Shown piece after piece: positions 27,661 through 36,924 of a stretch of 64,000 nucleotides of DNA. Source of the stretch: Nonlabens spongiae (GTDB lineage Bacteria > Bacteroidota > Bacteroidia > Flavobacteriales > Flavobacteriaceae); contig NZ_CP019344.1 in NCBI RefSeq assembly GCF_002117125.1, forward strand, positions 3,093,501-3,157,500, given 5' to 3'. The translations under genes and the position numbers were made by a program. Every line of letters begins with the position of its first letter. The first letter of the stretch is position 1. Below the pieces are notes generated by a model. The model saw only the letters and a program-made list of their open reading frames with translations. It had not been told where the DNA came from and searched no databases.

Positions 27661-29019
27661 ATGCGCGTACATTTCATCGCGATAGGCGGTAGCGCCATGC
27701 ATAATCTTGCACTGGCACTTCATCATAAGGGTTATAGAGTAAGCGGCAGCGACGACACCATTTTTGAACCCAGTAAATCGAGACTGGAACGGCAGGGTTT
27801 GTTGCCTGAAGAATATGGCTGGTTTCCAGAAAAGTTGACGGAAGATCTAGATGCGGTAATCTTGGGTATGCACGCAAAACCTGATAACCCTGAATTGTTG
27901 AAGGCTCAGGAGCTTGGTCTGAAAATCTATTCCTATCCAGAGTACCTTTACGAGCAATCAAAAGAAAAAACCAGAGTCGTCATAGGTGGTTCTCACGGCA
28001 AGACCACTATAACCAGTATGGTACTGCACGTTTTACACTATCACGGTCACGAGGTCGACTATATGGTAGGTGCCCAACTGGAAGGCTTTGATACGATGGT
28101 TCACTTAACTGATGAAAATGAGTTTATCATCCTCGAGGGAGATGAATATCTTTCCAGTCCTATAGACCGTCGTCCTAAATTCCATTTGTACAAGCCTAAT
28201 ATTGCTCTTATTTCCGGAATTGCTTGGGATCATATTAACGTATTCCCTACCTGGGAAAATTATGTGTATCAGTTTGAAGTTTTCGTAGATAAGATGAAAA
28301 ATGGGAGTATACTGGTTTATAATGAAGATGATCCCACTGTCAAAGAAATCGCTGAAAATGCCACCCAACCCACGAGAAAACATCCATATACTATACCTGA
28401 GCACGAAATCATAGATGGGATAACCTATCTAGAAACACCTGAAGGCTCAATGCCGGTAGAGGTTTTTGGTAAACATAATTTGAGTAATCTTGCTGGTGCA
28501 AAGTGGATCTGCCAGCACATGGGAGTAGATGAAGAAGATTTTTATGAGGCCATAGCAAGTTTCAAAGGAGCGTCTAAAAGACTTGAAAAAATAGCTTATG
28601 ACAGTGACACGGTAATCTTTAAGGATTTTGCCCACTCACCAAGCAAAGTAAAAGCAACAACTGCTGCAGTCAAAAATCAATATCAAAATCGCAAACTCAT
28701 TGCTTGTCTGGAACTGCACACGTACTCCAGCCTCAATCCTGAATTTTTAAAAGAATATGAAGGCGCATTAAACCAAGCTGATGAAGCTGTCGTTTTTTAC
28801 AGTCCAGATGCGGTAGCGATAAAAAAGCTAGATCCTGTAAGTGAATCTCAGATAAAAGATGCTTTTCAACATACGGACTTGATCGTTATGACCGATCCTA
28901 AAGAATTTAAAAACTGGTTGTTTCAGCAAGGTCTAGAAAACAAAACGGTTTTGCTTATGAGCAGCGGTAACTACGGTGGTCTTGATTTTGATGAGGTCAA
29001 AAATTTAATAGCAAAATAA
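27661..29019 (+). CDS. mpl: Mur ligase, Mpl-like (UDP-MurNAc:tripeptide ligase)
   Basis: 452 residues. The N-terminal nucleotide-binding part ([20 protein letters not shown]) and the P-loop GGSHGKTT are those of MurC/Mpl. The length and the central [13 protein letters not shown] segment fit the Mpl branch, which in peptidoglycan recycling attaches recovered tripeptide to UDP-MurNAc. The alternative is a MurC. I rate Mpl as more likely because no other dcw cell-wall genes are near. ksgA follows after 11 bases, so the genes are cotranscribed. Confidence 0.85.
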   Translation: MRVHFIAIGGSAMHNLALALHHKGYRVSGSDDTIFEPSKSRLERQGLLPEEYGWFPEKLTEDLDAVILGMHAKPDNPELLKAQELGLKIYSYPEYLYEQSKEKTRVVIGGSHGKTTITSMVLHVLHYHGHEVDYMVGAQLEGFDTMVHLTDENEFIILEGDEYLSSPIDRRPKFHLYKPNIALISGIAWDHINVFPTWENYVYQFEVFVDKMKNGSILVYNEDDPTVKEIAENATQPTRKHPYTIPEHEIIDGITYLETPEGSMPVEVFGKHNLSNLAGAKWICQHMGVDEEDFYEAIASFKGASKRLEKIAYDSDTVIFKDFAHSPSKVKATTAAVKNQYQNRKLIACLELHTYSSLNPEFLKEYEGALNQADEAVVFYSPDAVAIKKLDPVSESQIKDAFQHTDLIVMTDPKEFKNWLFQQGLENKTVLLMSSGNYGGLDFDEVKNLIAK

Positions 29020-29030
29020 AGTCTCGCAAT

Positions 29031-29873
29031 TTGTCAAAATACAAACACAAACACTCAAAAAAATCGTTTGATAAAGGCGTTCAGGCAAAGAAACATCTAG
29101 GTCAGCATTTCCTCAAAGATGAAGGCGTGGCGTTGCGTATCGCAGACTGTTTGAGTTATAAAGGTTATGATCAGGTACTTGAAATAGGTCCCGGTACAGG
29201 TGTTTTGACAAAGCACGTTTTGCGCAAAAATATCAAGGTCACTGCGATGGAACTGGATAGTGAGTCTGTCGTTTATTTGAAACACAGTTTCGGGCTAGAG
29301 CATCCCAAGATCGTTAGCCCAAAGACTTTTGAGGTGATAGAAGCTGACTTCCTTAAAGAAGATCTTTCTGAAATCTATGGAGATCGAAGTTTTGCGATTA
29401 TAGGCAACTTCCCCTACAATATTAGTACGCAAATTGTTTTTAAGGCGCTGGAATATAGAGACCAGGTCATTGAATTCGGTGGTATGTTTCAAAAAGAGGT
29501 TGCTCAACGCATTTGTGCACCACATGGTTCAAAAACCTATGGAATTCTATCTGTTTTGTCTCAAGCTTACTATGACGCTGAATATTTGTTCACCGTAAAA
29601 CCTGGAGTGTTTAATCCACCGCCCAAGGTGGATAGTGGAGTGTTACTGCTTTCGCGAAAGCAAGACTACAACAATCTACCCTGCTCTTATCAAACGCTAA
29701 GCAGAGTTGTAAAACTAGCCTTTCAACAAAGGCGTAAAACTTTACGTAATTCATTGAAATCGCTTAATCTGCCTGATGGATTGCGGGAAGACAAAATTTT
29801 TGATTTAAGACCAGAACAAATTAGTGTTGAAGACTTTATTGGGTTAGCTGCGCGCATAGAGAAACTATCCTGA
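29031..29873 (+). CDS. ksgA: 16S rRNA dimethyladenosine transferase (RsmA/KsgA)
   Basis: 280 residues with a TTG start; no nearer in-frame ATG leaves the conserved N-terminus [12 protein letters not shown] intact. The SAM motif [12 protein letters not shown] and the catalytic motif [11 protein letters not shown] (NFPY in place of NLPY) are present. It dimethylates two adjacent adenines near the 3' end of 16S rRNA, a late ribosome assembly step. A near-perfect palindromic repeat lies inside the gene (29647-29662), read as LSRK. Confidence 0.92.
   Translation: MSKYKHKHSKKSFDKGVQAKKHLGQHFLKDEGVALRIADCLSYKGYDQVLEIGPGTGVLTKHVLRKNIKVTAMELDSESVVYLKHSFGLEHPKIVSPKTFEVIEADFLKEDLSEIYGDRSFAIIGNFPYNISTQIVFKALEYRDQVIEFGGMFQKEVAQRICAPHGSKTYGILSVLSQAYYDAEYLFTVKPGVFNPPPKVDSGVLLLSRKQDYNNLPCSYQTLSRVVKLAFQQRRKTLRNSLKSLNLPDGLREDKIFDLRPEQISVEDFIGLAARIEKLS
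29647..29662. repeat. Palindromic repeat copy (TGCTTTCGCGAAAGCA), inside ksgA
   Basis: The inner 14 bases match the consensus; the outermost C:G pair is replaced by T:A, so it stays palindromic. Confidence 0.75.
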
Positions 29874-29915
29874 AGTATCATTCTTGATTTAAATATAATT
29901 CCTAGGTCTAAATAC

Positions 29916-29923
29916 TATATTTG
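29916..29923 (+). promoter_or_regulatory. Possible -7 element of mgtE
   Basis: TATATTTG fits the TAnnTTTG consensus, 18 bases before the mgtE start. No well-spaced -33 element is seen. Confidence 0.45.
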
Positions 29924-29941
29924 TAGCTAAGCCCAGTCGTC

Positions 29942-31291
29942 ATGCAGTTTGCTATATCAGAAGATTTTCTTGACAAAATAATAGGTTTGATTGAGCGCGA
30001 GGATCGTGCCGAGCTCACGATTATTTTGCAAGATCTTCACTTTGCTGATATCGCTGAGATCATAGACGAGCTCAATCTTGAACAGGCAGTCTTCTTAGTT
30101 AAGTTACTGGATTCTGAAAAAACATCTGAAGCTCTTATGGAGCTGGATGAAGATCAGCGAGACCGTGTACTTAATGCACTCAGTCCTAAAGAAATTGCTG
30201 GAGAGTTAGGTGAGATGGATACTGATGATGCCGCAGATATTCTTAATGACCTTCCTGATGACGTTGCACAAGAAGTCATCAACCAGATGGAAGATGAGCA
30301 GCACATCGAGGATATCGTGGACTTGTTGCGCTATGATGAGAACAGCGCAGGTGGTCTCATGGCAAAAGAATTGGTTAAAGTCAATGAGAACTGGACAGTC
30401 ACTGGCTGTGTAAGTGAAATGCGCGCACAAGCTGAAAATGTGACCCGTGTCCATTCCATTTATGTAGTCGATAATGGCAATAAACTAAAAGGGAGGTTGT
30501 CGCTCAAAGATTTACTTACCAGTAGCGAGAGTACACCCATTAAAGAAGTTTATATACCTAAAGTAGATAAGGTAAATGTTAATACCACGGGTGAAGAGGT
30601 TGCTCGTATCATGCGTAAATACGATCTAGAGGCCATTCCAGTGGTTGATGAACTGGATCGTCTAGTAGGTCGTATAACCATTGATGACATAGTAGATTTC
30701 ATTACTGAAGAGGCAGAAAAAGATTACCAGCTCGCCTCTGGTATATCACAAGATGTTGAGGCAAATGATAGTATTTGGGATTTGACTAAGGCGCGATTAC
30801 CCTGGCTCGTTCTTGGACTAGTGGGTGGAATAGGGGCTGCCGCCATCATGGGGAGGTTTGAACACATGATTGCAGAGCATGCCATACTATTTCTGTTTAC
30901 ACCACTTATTGCGGCCATGGCGGGCAATGTAGGTGTACAATCCAGTGCTATTATCGTTCAGGGTATTGCAAATGATGATTTAAAGGGAAGTATAGGGAAT
31001 CGACTATTGAAAGAGGTGCTGCTAGCCATGCTTAATGGCTTTATCCTAGCGATCTTACTATTTGCCTACACGTTCATTACAGAGGGTGGGATTCTCACCG
31101 CTTCAGCCATTTCTGTATCTTTGTTTGCGGTAATTATTGTTGCGGGTCTCATTGGAACTTTTGTACCACTTTTTTTGCATAAGCGTGGAATTGATCCAGC
31201 TTTGGCAACGGGACCATTTATAACGACCAGCAATGACATTTTTGGAATTTTGATTTATTTTATGATCGCTAAGACGATTATAGGCATTTAA
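29942..31291 (+). CDS. mgtE: Magnesium transporter MgtE
   Basis: 449 residues, full length. An acidic superhelical N-domain (DTDDAADILNDLPDDV), a pair of CBS domains (about 130-255, with LKGRLSLKDLLT and RLVGRITIDDIVDFI) and five membrane helices carrying the pore (AAMAGNVGVQSSAIIVQG) are in order. Family knowledge: dimeric Mg2+ channel gated by cytoplasmic Mg2+ bound between the N and CBS domains. Both MgtE and CorA are encoded here. Confidence 0.95.
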   Translation: MQFAISEDFLDKIIGLIEREDRAELTIILQDLHFADIAEIIDELNLEQAVFLVKLLDSEKTSEALMELDEDQRDRVLNALSPKEIAGELGEMDTDDAADILNDLPDDVAQEVINQMEDEQHIEDIVDLLRYDENSAGGLMAKELVKVNENWTVTGCVSEMRAQAENVTRVHSIYVVDNGNKLKGRLSLKDLLTSSESTPIKEVYIPKVDKVNVNTTGEEVARIMRKYDLEAIPVVDELDRLVGRITIDDIVDFITEEAEKDYQLASGISQDVEANDSIWDLTKARLPWLVLGLVGGIGAAAIMGRFEHMIAEHAILFLFTPLIAAMAGNVGVQSSAIIVQGIANDDLKGSIGNRLLKEVLLAMLNGFILAILLFAYTFITEGGILTASAISVSLFAVIIVAGLIGTFVPLFLHKRGIDPALATGPFITTSNDIFGILIYFMIAKTIIGI

Positions 31292-31308
31292 AGTGTGGAT
31301 GAATCTTG

Positions 31309-31324
31309 CGCTTTCGCGAAAGCG
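31309..31324. repeat. Palindromic repeat copy (perfect), downstream of mgtE
   Basis: Perfect 16-bp copy in the intergenic region, 18 bases after the mgtE stop. Confidence 0.85.
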
Positions 31325-31420
31325 GAATTATCTAAGATTACTGAGAGATTAAGATCCCTTTAAAGCTAAAAAGTCTAGTCAACACAAATCAGTATTCATG
31401 AATTCCAATATTGTAAGAAA

Positions 31421-31894
31421 ATGAAGGCAGCCGGAGTTAGAGAACTGAGAAAAGAACTGGAGTACCGCAGTCAAGAAGATCTAGTGAAAATCATCCTGCG
31501 CCTATCGCGTTTTAAAAAGGAGAATAAAGAGCTTCTTACTTATTTGCTTTTTGAGGCAGAGGATGAGCAGCATTACATAGAAGGTGTCAAATCCCATATT
31601 TCACAATCACTCGAGACGATCAATACATCTAATTTGCATCGTGCTAAAAAGGCTGTGCGTAAAGTGTTGCGAGAGACTAAAAAGTTCATTCGGTACTCTG
31701 GAGATAAGGAAACCGAGGTGCAATTACTCTTGCATTTTTGTACTGAAATGATTGATCAACATCAAAAATTATTGCGTAGTAAAGTATTGAGGGATTTAAT
31801 AGAGCGTCAAAAGTTATTGATCAAAGTACGCATTTCAACACTTCACGAAGATCTACGGTTTGATTATACCCGCGAGTTGAACTTAATGGATTAA
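31421..31894 (+). CDS. Conserved hypothetical helical protein, 157 aa
   Basis: 157 residues, almost all predicted helix and highly charged (RELRKELEYRSQEDLVKIIL; KAVRKVLRETKKFIRYSG). No signal or membrane segment. I recognise no family. It is isolated from the neighbours by about 130 bases upstream and 80 downstream. Function unknown. Confidence 0.75.
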   Translation: MKAAGVRELRKELEYRSQEDLVKIILRLSRFKKENKELLTYLLFEAEDEQHYIEGVKSHISQSLETINTSNLHRAKKAVRKVLRETKKFIRYSGDKETEVQLLLHFCTEMIDQHQKLLRSKVLRDLIERQKLLIKVRISTLHEDLRFDYTRELNLMD

Positions 31895-31909
31895 GAATTT
31901 TTCGCAAAA

Positions 31910-31938
31910 GAGGCCTCCAGGGGGTTAAGGGAGCATTG
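31910..31938. repeat. GC-rich intergenic repeat, copy A
   Basis: GAGGCCTCCAGGGGGTTAAG resembles the elements at 61048 and 61197 (shared core CCTTCAGGGGGTT). Confidence 0.4.
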
Positions 31939-31947
31939 ACCTTTAAG

Positions 31948-31977
31948 CTTAAACTTAATCTTAATCTTATACTTCTT
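31948..31977. repeat. Short tandem hexamer CTTAAT run
   Basis: Five imperfect units in a row (CTTAAA, CTTAAT, CTTAAT, CTTATA, CTTCTT) reach the 3' end of the next gene. Confidence 0.55.
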
Positions 31978-32174
31978 CAGCCTTCTTGCTGCTCATTAAT
32001 CTTCAAACTGATCAACATAATTCCAGAAAGGACACTTACACATAGAGCTGCTACGATACTAATCACTGCGACCTGACTTTCTCCAACTAAGAGATTAGCA
32101 AAATTCAATTTTGTGGCATTAAAAACAATGCTCAAAATTGATAATACAAGTATGATGTAATAAACAATCTTCAT
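31977..32174 (-). CDS. Small two-helix membrane protein
   Basis: 65 residues with two hydrophobic segments (about 4-20 and 35-56). Its start codon overlaps the stop of marC by one base (TAATG), so it is translationally coupled to it. Inner membrane. Function unknown, possibly a MarC accessory by position only. Confidence 0.6.
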   Translation of the reverse strand: MKIVYYIILVLSILSIVFNATKLNFANLLVGESQVAVISIVAALCVSVLSGIMLISLKINEQQEG

Positions 32175-32776
32175 TAAAATAGTTCTTTAATATTAGTCGC
32201 AAAAAGTTTGACAGCTATCGCTAGCAAGATAACACCAAAGATTTTTCTCACTACACCTATACCTTGTTTACCTAGAACTTTCTCGATGCGGCCGGAATTT
32301 TTCAGCACAATAAAAACAAATACGATGTTGAAGATAATAGCCAGGATGATGTTGATCGCAGCATATTCTGAACGTAGAGAAAGAACAGAAGTCAAAGTTC
32401 CTGCTCCAGCAATCAAAGGAAAAGCTATAGGAATGATGGCGGCAGTTTCTGGAGCGTCATCTTTATAGAGTTGCACTCCTAGAATCATCTCAAGGGCAAT
32501 GAAAAAAATGATGAATGCACCTGCCACGGCAAAACTATTCACATCAATACCGATAAGTTTGAGCATGCTCTCACCTACAAACATGAATACGATCATAAGG
32601 ATACCTGCGACAATACTAGCTTTCTCACTCTGAATATGCCCCACTTTGCGCCTTAAATCAACTATAATAGGGATGCTGCCTATAATGTCTATTACGGCAA
32701 ATAAGATCATAGTAGCTGTAAAGATCTCTTTAAAACTGATCGCTGCAAAAAAGTCATAAAATCCAGAAAAATCCAT
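32174..32776 (-). CDS. MarC/YhgN-family membrane protein
   Basis: 200 residues, six hydrophobic helices. The N-terminal DIIGSIPIIVDLRR motif and FPLIAGAGTLTSVLSL are hallmarks of the family. Inner membrane, unknown transport role; family members are often mislabelled as multidrug or antibiotic transporters. The small 65-residue gene is coupled downstream. Confidence 0.88.
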   Translation of the reverse strand: MDFSGFYDFFAAISFKEIFTATMILFAVIDIIGSIPIIVDLRRKVGHIQSEKASIVAGILMIVFMFVGESMLKLIGIDVNSFAVAGAFIIFFIALEMILGVQLYKDDAPETAAIIPIAFPLIAGAGTLTSVLSLRSEYAAINIILAIIFNIVFVFIVLKNSGRIEKVLGKQGIGVVRKIFGVILLAIAVKLFATNIKELF

Positions 32777-32869
32777 AACCCTTGGTTTTCAGGGCGCAAA
32801 AGTACTTCTATTTTAAGGATAGGTATGTTTACATTATGGTTAAATATTTAAGAAGATTGCTTGACTAAC

Positions 32870-33034
32870 CTACCACACCATTTTGTAAAGCTCAGCATCA
32901 CTTTGAGCCTCATCTTCACCCAGTTTTATAGCCGCTGCTTCGCTGCTTAGATAAAATACCTGTTTGCCTTTTTTATCTTTGTAGGCGTAAGGGATAGCTT
33001 CTACTTGAGCACCGTTCTTGATGGGTAATTCATA
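32870..33034 (-). pseudogene. Truncated 3' copy of the lipoprotein gene at 35.6-36.5 kb
   Basis: An open frame of 73 codons (32870-33091) ends with about 55 residues nearly identical to the last 55 of the lipoprotein encoded at 35618-36532: NYELPIKNGAQVEAIPYAY versus KYELPLKNGAQVEAITYAY, then the shared tail DEAQSDAELYKMVW. Homology starts at YELP; the 19 residues before it do not match, so the start is not the natural one. This is the remnant of a duplication, with the T9SS gene at 33259-35607 between the two copies. Codon changes (AAA/ATT versus CAA/CTG) show the split is not very recent. Confidence 0.8.
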
Positions 33035-33258
33035 ATTTGACGTGATTAGATTATCGCGATATAGTGCAACTTGGAGTGTTAATTCATTCATGTATTCTAG
33101 GAATAGAAATACCTCTTAAATTTTTTATGTGAAAAATAAGGTACTAAAGTCCGAAACATGTTGTTTTTAGTTTTCTAAGATGTATAATTGAAATCCTGAG
33201 CGATTGCACTATTACATTGTTCCTGTTTTAGAAATAAACTCGTTGTTTTAAAGGATTT

Positions 33259-35607
33259 ATGAATAGATATTTGTTTTTAATCATACTGTTGCAAACCATT
33301 TCATCATTAGCTCAAAATGAAGCTAACATTTGGTACTTCGGGCAAAATGCTGGCCTTGATTTTAATGGTGGAGTTCCCGTCCCAATAGATGATGGACAAT
33401 TAAATACTAATGAAGGTTGCTCAAGTATTTCAGATGAGAATGGTGATTTGTTGTTTTATTCAGATGGAATAACGGTTTGGGATCGTAACCATTTACCGAT
33501 GCCTAACGGTTCTAATTTGTTAGGAAGTCCTTCAGCCACTCAATCTGGCTTAATTGTTCCTCTGCCAAACTCAACGACTATTTACTACATTTTCACTTTG
33601 GATAACGTAGCCAATGACAACGGGTTGCGATATAGTGTTATAGATATGAGTTTAAATAATGGTTTGGGAGATGTGACTAATGAGAAAAATATATTGCTCA
33701 TTACTCCCATTAAAGAAAGTATAACTGCTGTTAACCAAGCAAACGGTAATGATGTTTGGGTGGTGACTCACGGCATGTTTAATGATGAGTTTTATTCGTT
33801 TTCAATTACCGATCTTGGAATAGATACTAATCCTGTAGTTAGTGCTATAGGACATACACCTACTAATAATCTTGAAGCCATAGGAGGTATTAAGCTCTCT
33901 CCGAATGGGAGTAAAATTGCAATTGGGTATGCAAACAGCGCTATTTTTGAGCTTGGAAACTTTGATATTAGCACTGGTCGGGTTTCTGAAATTATTACAT
34001 TTGATAGATTTGCCACGTCACCGGTACCCAATAATTATGCATATGCATTTGAATTCTCTCCAAATAATAAATTGTTATATCTTAACAATAACAATTTAGG
34101 ATTATTCCAATATTCTATACAGAACTTTACAGAAACGGAAATCCTAAATACTGAAGTACCTATAAGTCTAAATTTAAGCTTAGGACCTGGAAGTGGATTG
34201 TTTTACGGTCAACTTCAACTGGGTCCGGACGGAAGAATATATAGTGCGATTTCTGCGAGATCCAGTCTAAGCGTTATCAACAATCCGAATGAAGTTGGAA
34301 TGCTATGTGATTTTCAACTAGACGCTGTAAGGCTTGCTCCCGGAACTCAAAGCAATCAAGGTCTCCCACCGTTTATCACCACCTATTTTTTTACTACCAT
34401 TAATGTGGAAAATGTCTGTGTAGGTGATTCCACTTTAATTTCTTTAAATACTCAAAGGGATGCTTTACAAGTAGAATGGGATTTTGGGGATGGAAGCACT
34501 GGAACAGGGGTCGATGTAAGTCATAGCTATTCACAAGAGGGCAACTATGTTATTACAGCTGAGGTTTTTATCAATTCTCAAACTTTTACATTTAGCAGAA
34601 CAATTTCTGTAGGTACGACCCCCACAGCAACAACACCTCCAGATATTGAAGCCTGTGATGACAATGGCTCTGGTCTGGCCCTATTTGATTTAACCAGTAA
34701 TGACTCATTTATATTAAACGGTCAGGACCCCAACGCTCATCGAATTACATACTATGAAAATAGATCGGATCTCGATAATGGGTTGTCTATTATTGAACCA
34801 GATTTATTTATGAATACTCAGGCTCAGACTACGCAGAGGATTTTTGCCCGTGTTCAAAACACTATGGGAGATTCTCAGTGTACTCAAACAACCAGTTTTG
34901 AAATTAAAGTCAGACAAAGTCCAGAAACTGGAATGATTGAACCTATTACTTTATGTCCTGATGAATCCATTCAGTTGACGGTAAGTTCATCATTTGATAG
35001 GATAGAATGGTCAAATGGATCCAGAGGACCATCCATAGAAGTCAACGAGCCTGGAAGTTATACCGCAGTGGTAATAAATGACTATAACACGATTAGCTGC
35101 AACACAGAAGTGACATATGAAGTTATAGAGCCTGAGTTGGTGGATTCATTTGAGGTGCTTGTTGAAAATTGGTCTATAAACAATAATTCAATTGAGGTTG
35201 TAATTCCTGATCAAGACGACTATGAATTTGCTGTAAATTTCGGGCCTTTTCAAGATTCGCCGATTTTTGAAAATCTTAGGGCAGGTGTTTATGAGGTATT
35301 GGTACGAAGCAAATATGATTGTGCTGAACTCTCTCAACTAGTGAACGTATCCACCTTTCCAGGGTTTTTTACTCCCAATGATGATGGTTACAATGACATC
35401 TGGAATGTAAACAACCCTAATCCGGATGAAGATTTACAAATTTTCATCTTTGATCGCTATGGGAAATTTCTTGTTGAGATTAATTCTAACGGAATAGGGT
35501 GGGATGGTAACCTTAACGGACAGCCTCTGCCTGCATCAGATTATTGGTTTAGAACGGTACTTACAAGTGGAAGAGAATATAGGGGGCATTTTACTTTAAA
35601 ACGGTAA
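33259..35607 (+). CDS. Secreted protein with PKD domain and T9SS type B sorting domain
   Basis: 782 residues. Signal peptide MNRYLFLIILLQTISSLAQN, then a beta-propeller-like region (about 20-375, with repeated motifs such as SSISDENGDLLFYSDG and GGIKLSPNGSKIAIGY). A PKD domain (about 395-450, WDFGDGSTGTGVDVSHSYSQ) follows, then one Ig-like module similar to those of the gene at the left edge. The C-terminus from GFFTPNDDGYNDIWNV is the CHU_C type B sorting domain. By family knowledge it is exported by the T9SS to the cell surface or medium. The two flanking copies of one lipoprotein gene suggest it was carried in with a duplication. Confidence 0.92.
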   Translation: MNRYLFLIILLQTISSLAQNEANIWYFGQNAGLDFNGGVPVPIDDGQLNTNEGCSSISDENGDLLFYSDGITVWDRNHLPMPNGSNLLGSPSATQSGLIVPLPNSTTIYYIFTLDNVANDNGLRYSVIDMSLNNGLGDVTNEKNILLITPIKESITAVNQANGNDVWVVTHGMFNDEFYSFSITDLGIDTNPVVSAIGHTPTNNLEAIGGIKLSPNGSKIAIGYANSAIFELGNFDISTGRVSEIITFDRFATSPVPNNYAYAFEFSPNNKLLYLNNNNLGLFQYSIQNFTETEILNTEVPISLNLSLGPGSGLFYGQLQLGPDGRIYSAISARSSLSVINNPNEVGMLCDFQLDAVRLAPGTQSNQGLPPFITTYFFTTINVENVCVGDSTLISLNTQRDALQVEWDFGDGSTGTGVDVSHSYSQEGNYVITAEVFINSQTFTFSRTISVGTTPTATTPPDIEACDDNGSGLALFDLTSNDSFILNGQDPNAHRITYYENRSDLDNGLSIIEPDLFMNTQAQTTQRIFARVQNTMGDSQCTQTTSFEIKVRQSPETGMIEPITLCPDESIQLTVSSSFDRIEWSNGSRGPSIEVNEPGSYTAVVINDYNTISCNTEVTYEVIEPELVDSFEVLVENWSINNNSIEVVIPDQDDYEFAVNFGPFQDSPIFENLRAGVYEVLVRSKYDCAELSQLVNVSTFPGFFTPNDDGYNDIWNVNNPNPDEDLQIFIFDRYGKFLVEINSNGIGWDGNLNGQPLPASDYWFRTVLTSGREYRGHFTLKR

Positions 35608-35617
35608 CAGGATAAAC

Positions 35618-36532
35618 TTACCAAACCATCTTGTAAAGCTCAGCATCACTTTGAGCTTCATCTTCACCTAACTGAATGGCAGCTGCCTCACTGCTGAGGT
35701 AATACACTTGTCTACCGTTATTTTCTGTGTAGGCGTACGTTATAGCTTCTACCTGAGCGCCATTTTTTAGGGGTAATTCATACTTTTCGCCAAACTCAAA
35801 ACCCCCATTCTTATCTACCACTTTTACCACAAACGGTATCAAATTAGAACTATAGCCACACAAAACAATGGTGTCTTGACGATCAAAAGTGGCTCCTGTA
35901 ATTAATCCTTTAATAGGATGGCTGGTGATTCTTTCGGCTTGTTGTTTTGAACTATTCTTATTGATGCGATAAACGACGGTTGAAAGTTCTTTCCAGTCTT
36001 TAGAGAATACAAACAAATAATCGCCTACCGAAACTAGGGACTCTGCGTCGTATGGATGACGTTGCTCGTTTTTTTCAAAGATTGTTTGATCAGGATATTC
36101 AATATGCATTTTAGAAACATCAGCATCTTGATTGCCCAAGGATTCAAGTAGAGTCTTATAAATAGTCAAATCTCTACGATCTCCATAATTATTTCCTATA
36201 TCGGCGATGTATAGATACTTCTCGTCGCGGCATATATCCTCCCAATCGATAGCTTTCATCTTATTAAATTGGGTTTGCCTAATGCCGTTGCCTAAAGTGT
36301 CTAGAAAATAAATACGCGGTAGATCCCCACTATCGTTGTGGGTTATAATTTCACCGTCGAGGTATTCTAGGCCTGAGGTTTCTGTGTATTTCTTGTTGAG
36401 AATGGTTATCTTTTCAAATGCGAAAGGCAAACTGGATTGATCTGATTTTTCCGAGGTCTGAGATATAACTTTTGCGTTTCTGCATCCTACTAGAAAAATT
36501 ACACTTACTAGAATGGTGAAAAATGGTTTCAT
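35618..36532 (-). CDS. Lipoprotein, beta-propeller-like, unknown function
   Basis: 304 residues. Lipobox FLVGC ends a short signal peptide (about 1-16), so it is lipid-anchored. The main part has propeller-like strands (ETSGLEYLDGEIITHNDSGD and YLYIADIGNNYGDRRDL). The last 55 residues are duplicated in the remnant at 32870-33034. It is convergent with the T9SS gene; their stop codons are 10 bases apart. Substrate and role are not evident; a Ca2+-dependent hydrolase-like propeller is one possibility. Confidence 0.85.
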   Translation of the reverse strand: MKPFFTILVSVIFLVGCRNAKVISQTSEKSDQSSLPFAFEKITILNKKYTETSGLEYLDGEIITHNDSGDLPRIYFLDTLGNGIRQTQFNKMKAIDWEDICRDEKYLYIADIGNNYGDRRDLTIYKTLLESLGNQDADVSKMHIEYPDQTIFEKNEQRHPYDAESLVSVGDYLFVFSKDWKELSTVVYRINKNSSKQQAERITSHPIKGLITGATFDRQDTIVLCGYSSNLIPFVVKVVDKNGGFEFGEKYELPLKNGAQVEAITYAYTENNGRQVYYLSSEAAAIQLGEDEAQSDAELYKMVW

Positions 36533-36870
36533 ATTGCTAAGATGCGAAATGAGCTTGGAAATTGTATTTTCGAAAAGTTAAGTTGTTAAATATGTTGCTT
36601 AGAACGAATTTAGTGGAGCGGTCGAGAAGTATAATTGATCTCGATATCAAAAAGTTCTCGATACAATTTCTCGTTGCCTCGAAATCACTCGAACTGACAA
36701 CACTATGATTTTACATTTTAGCTGGCTTTTCTCAAGTGTCACTTCGATTAAATTTTACCGCGACGATATGAGCGGTTAAATTTGTACCCAGACGTAATAA
36801 GCACCTCGATACTAATGGTTATCGATACAATTTTCTCTAGCTTAGCTCGATAAATCACTATAACTTGCAC
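36533..36870. repeat. Intergenic region with degenerate TCTCGATA repeats and a hairpin
   Basis: No gene is supported in this stretch. Two similar segments in direct orientation (36640-36702 and 36803-36867) share CTCGATA, CGATACAATTTTCTC and a CTCGA(A/T)AAATCACT core. Between them is a near-perfect 12-bp inverted repeat (36750-36761 and 36772-36783). This looks like a decayed intergenic repeat element; similar TCTCGATACAATTT-type repeats are familiar from flavobacterial genomes. Confidence 0.5.
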
Positions 36871-36900
36871 AAAAAAACCACCCTCAAAATGAGAGTGGTT
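36871..36900 (-). terminator. Rho-independent terminator of rpsB-tsf
   Basis: On the minus strand a 10-bp stem with one mismatch (AACCACTCTC / GAGGGTGGTT, 5-base loop) is followed by a run of seven T. It lies 25 bases after the tsf stop. Confidence 0.8.
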
Positions 36901-36924
36901 CCTAAAATGTATTGCTGTTAAGAA

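Noticed and set aside
32870..33091. The 73-codon frame as a real small gene
   Set aside because: Its last 55 residues copy the neighbour's C-terminus and the first 19 match nothing; a truncated remnant is more likely.
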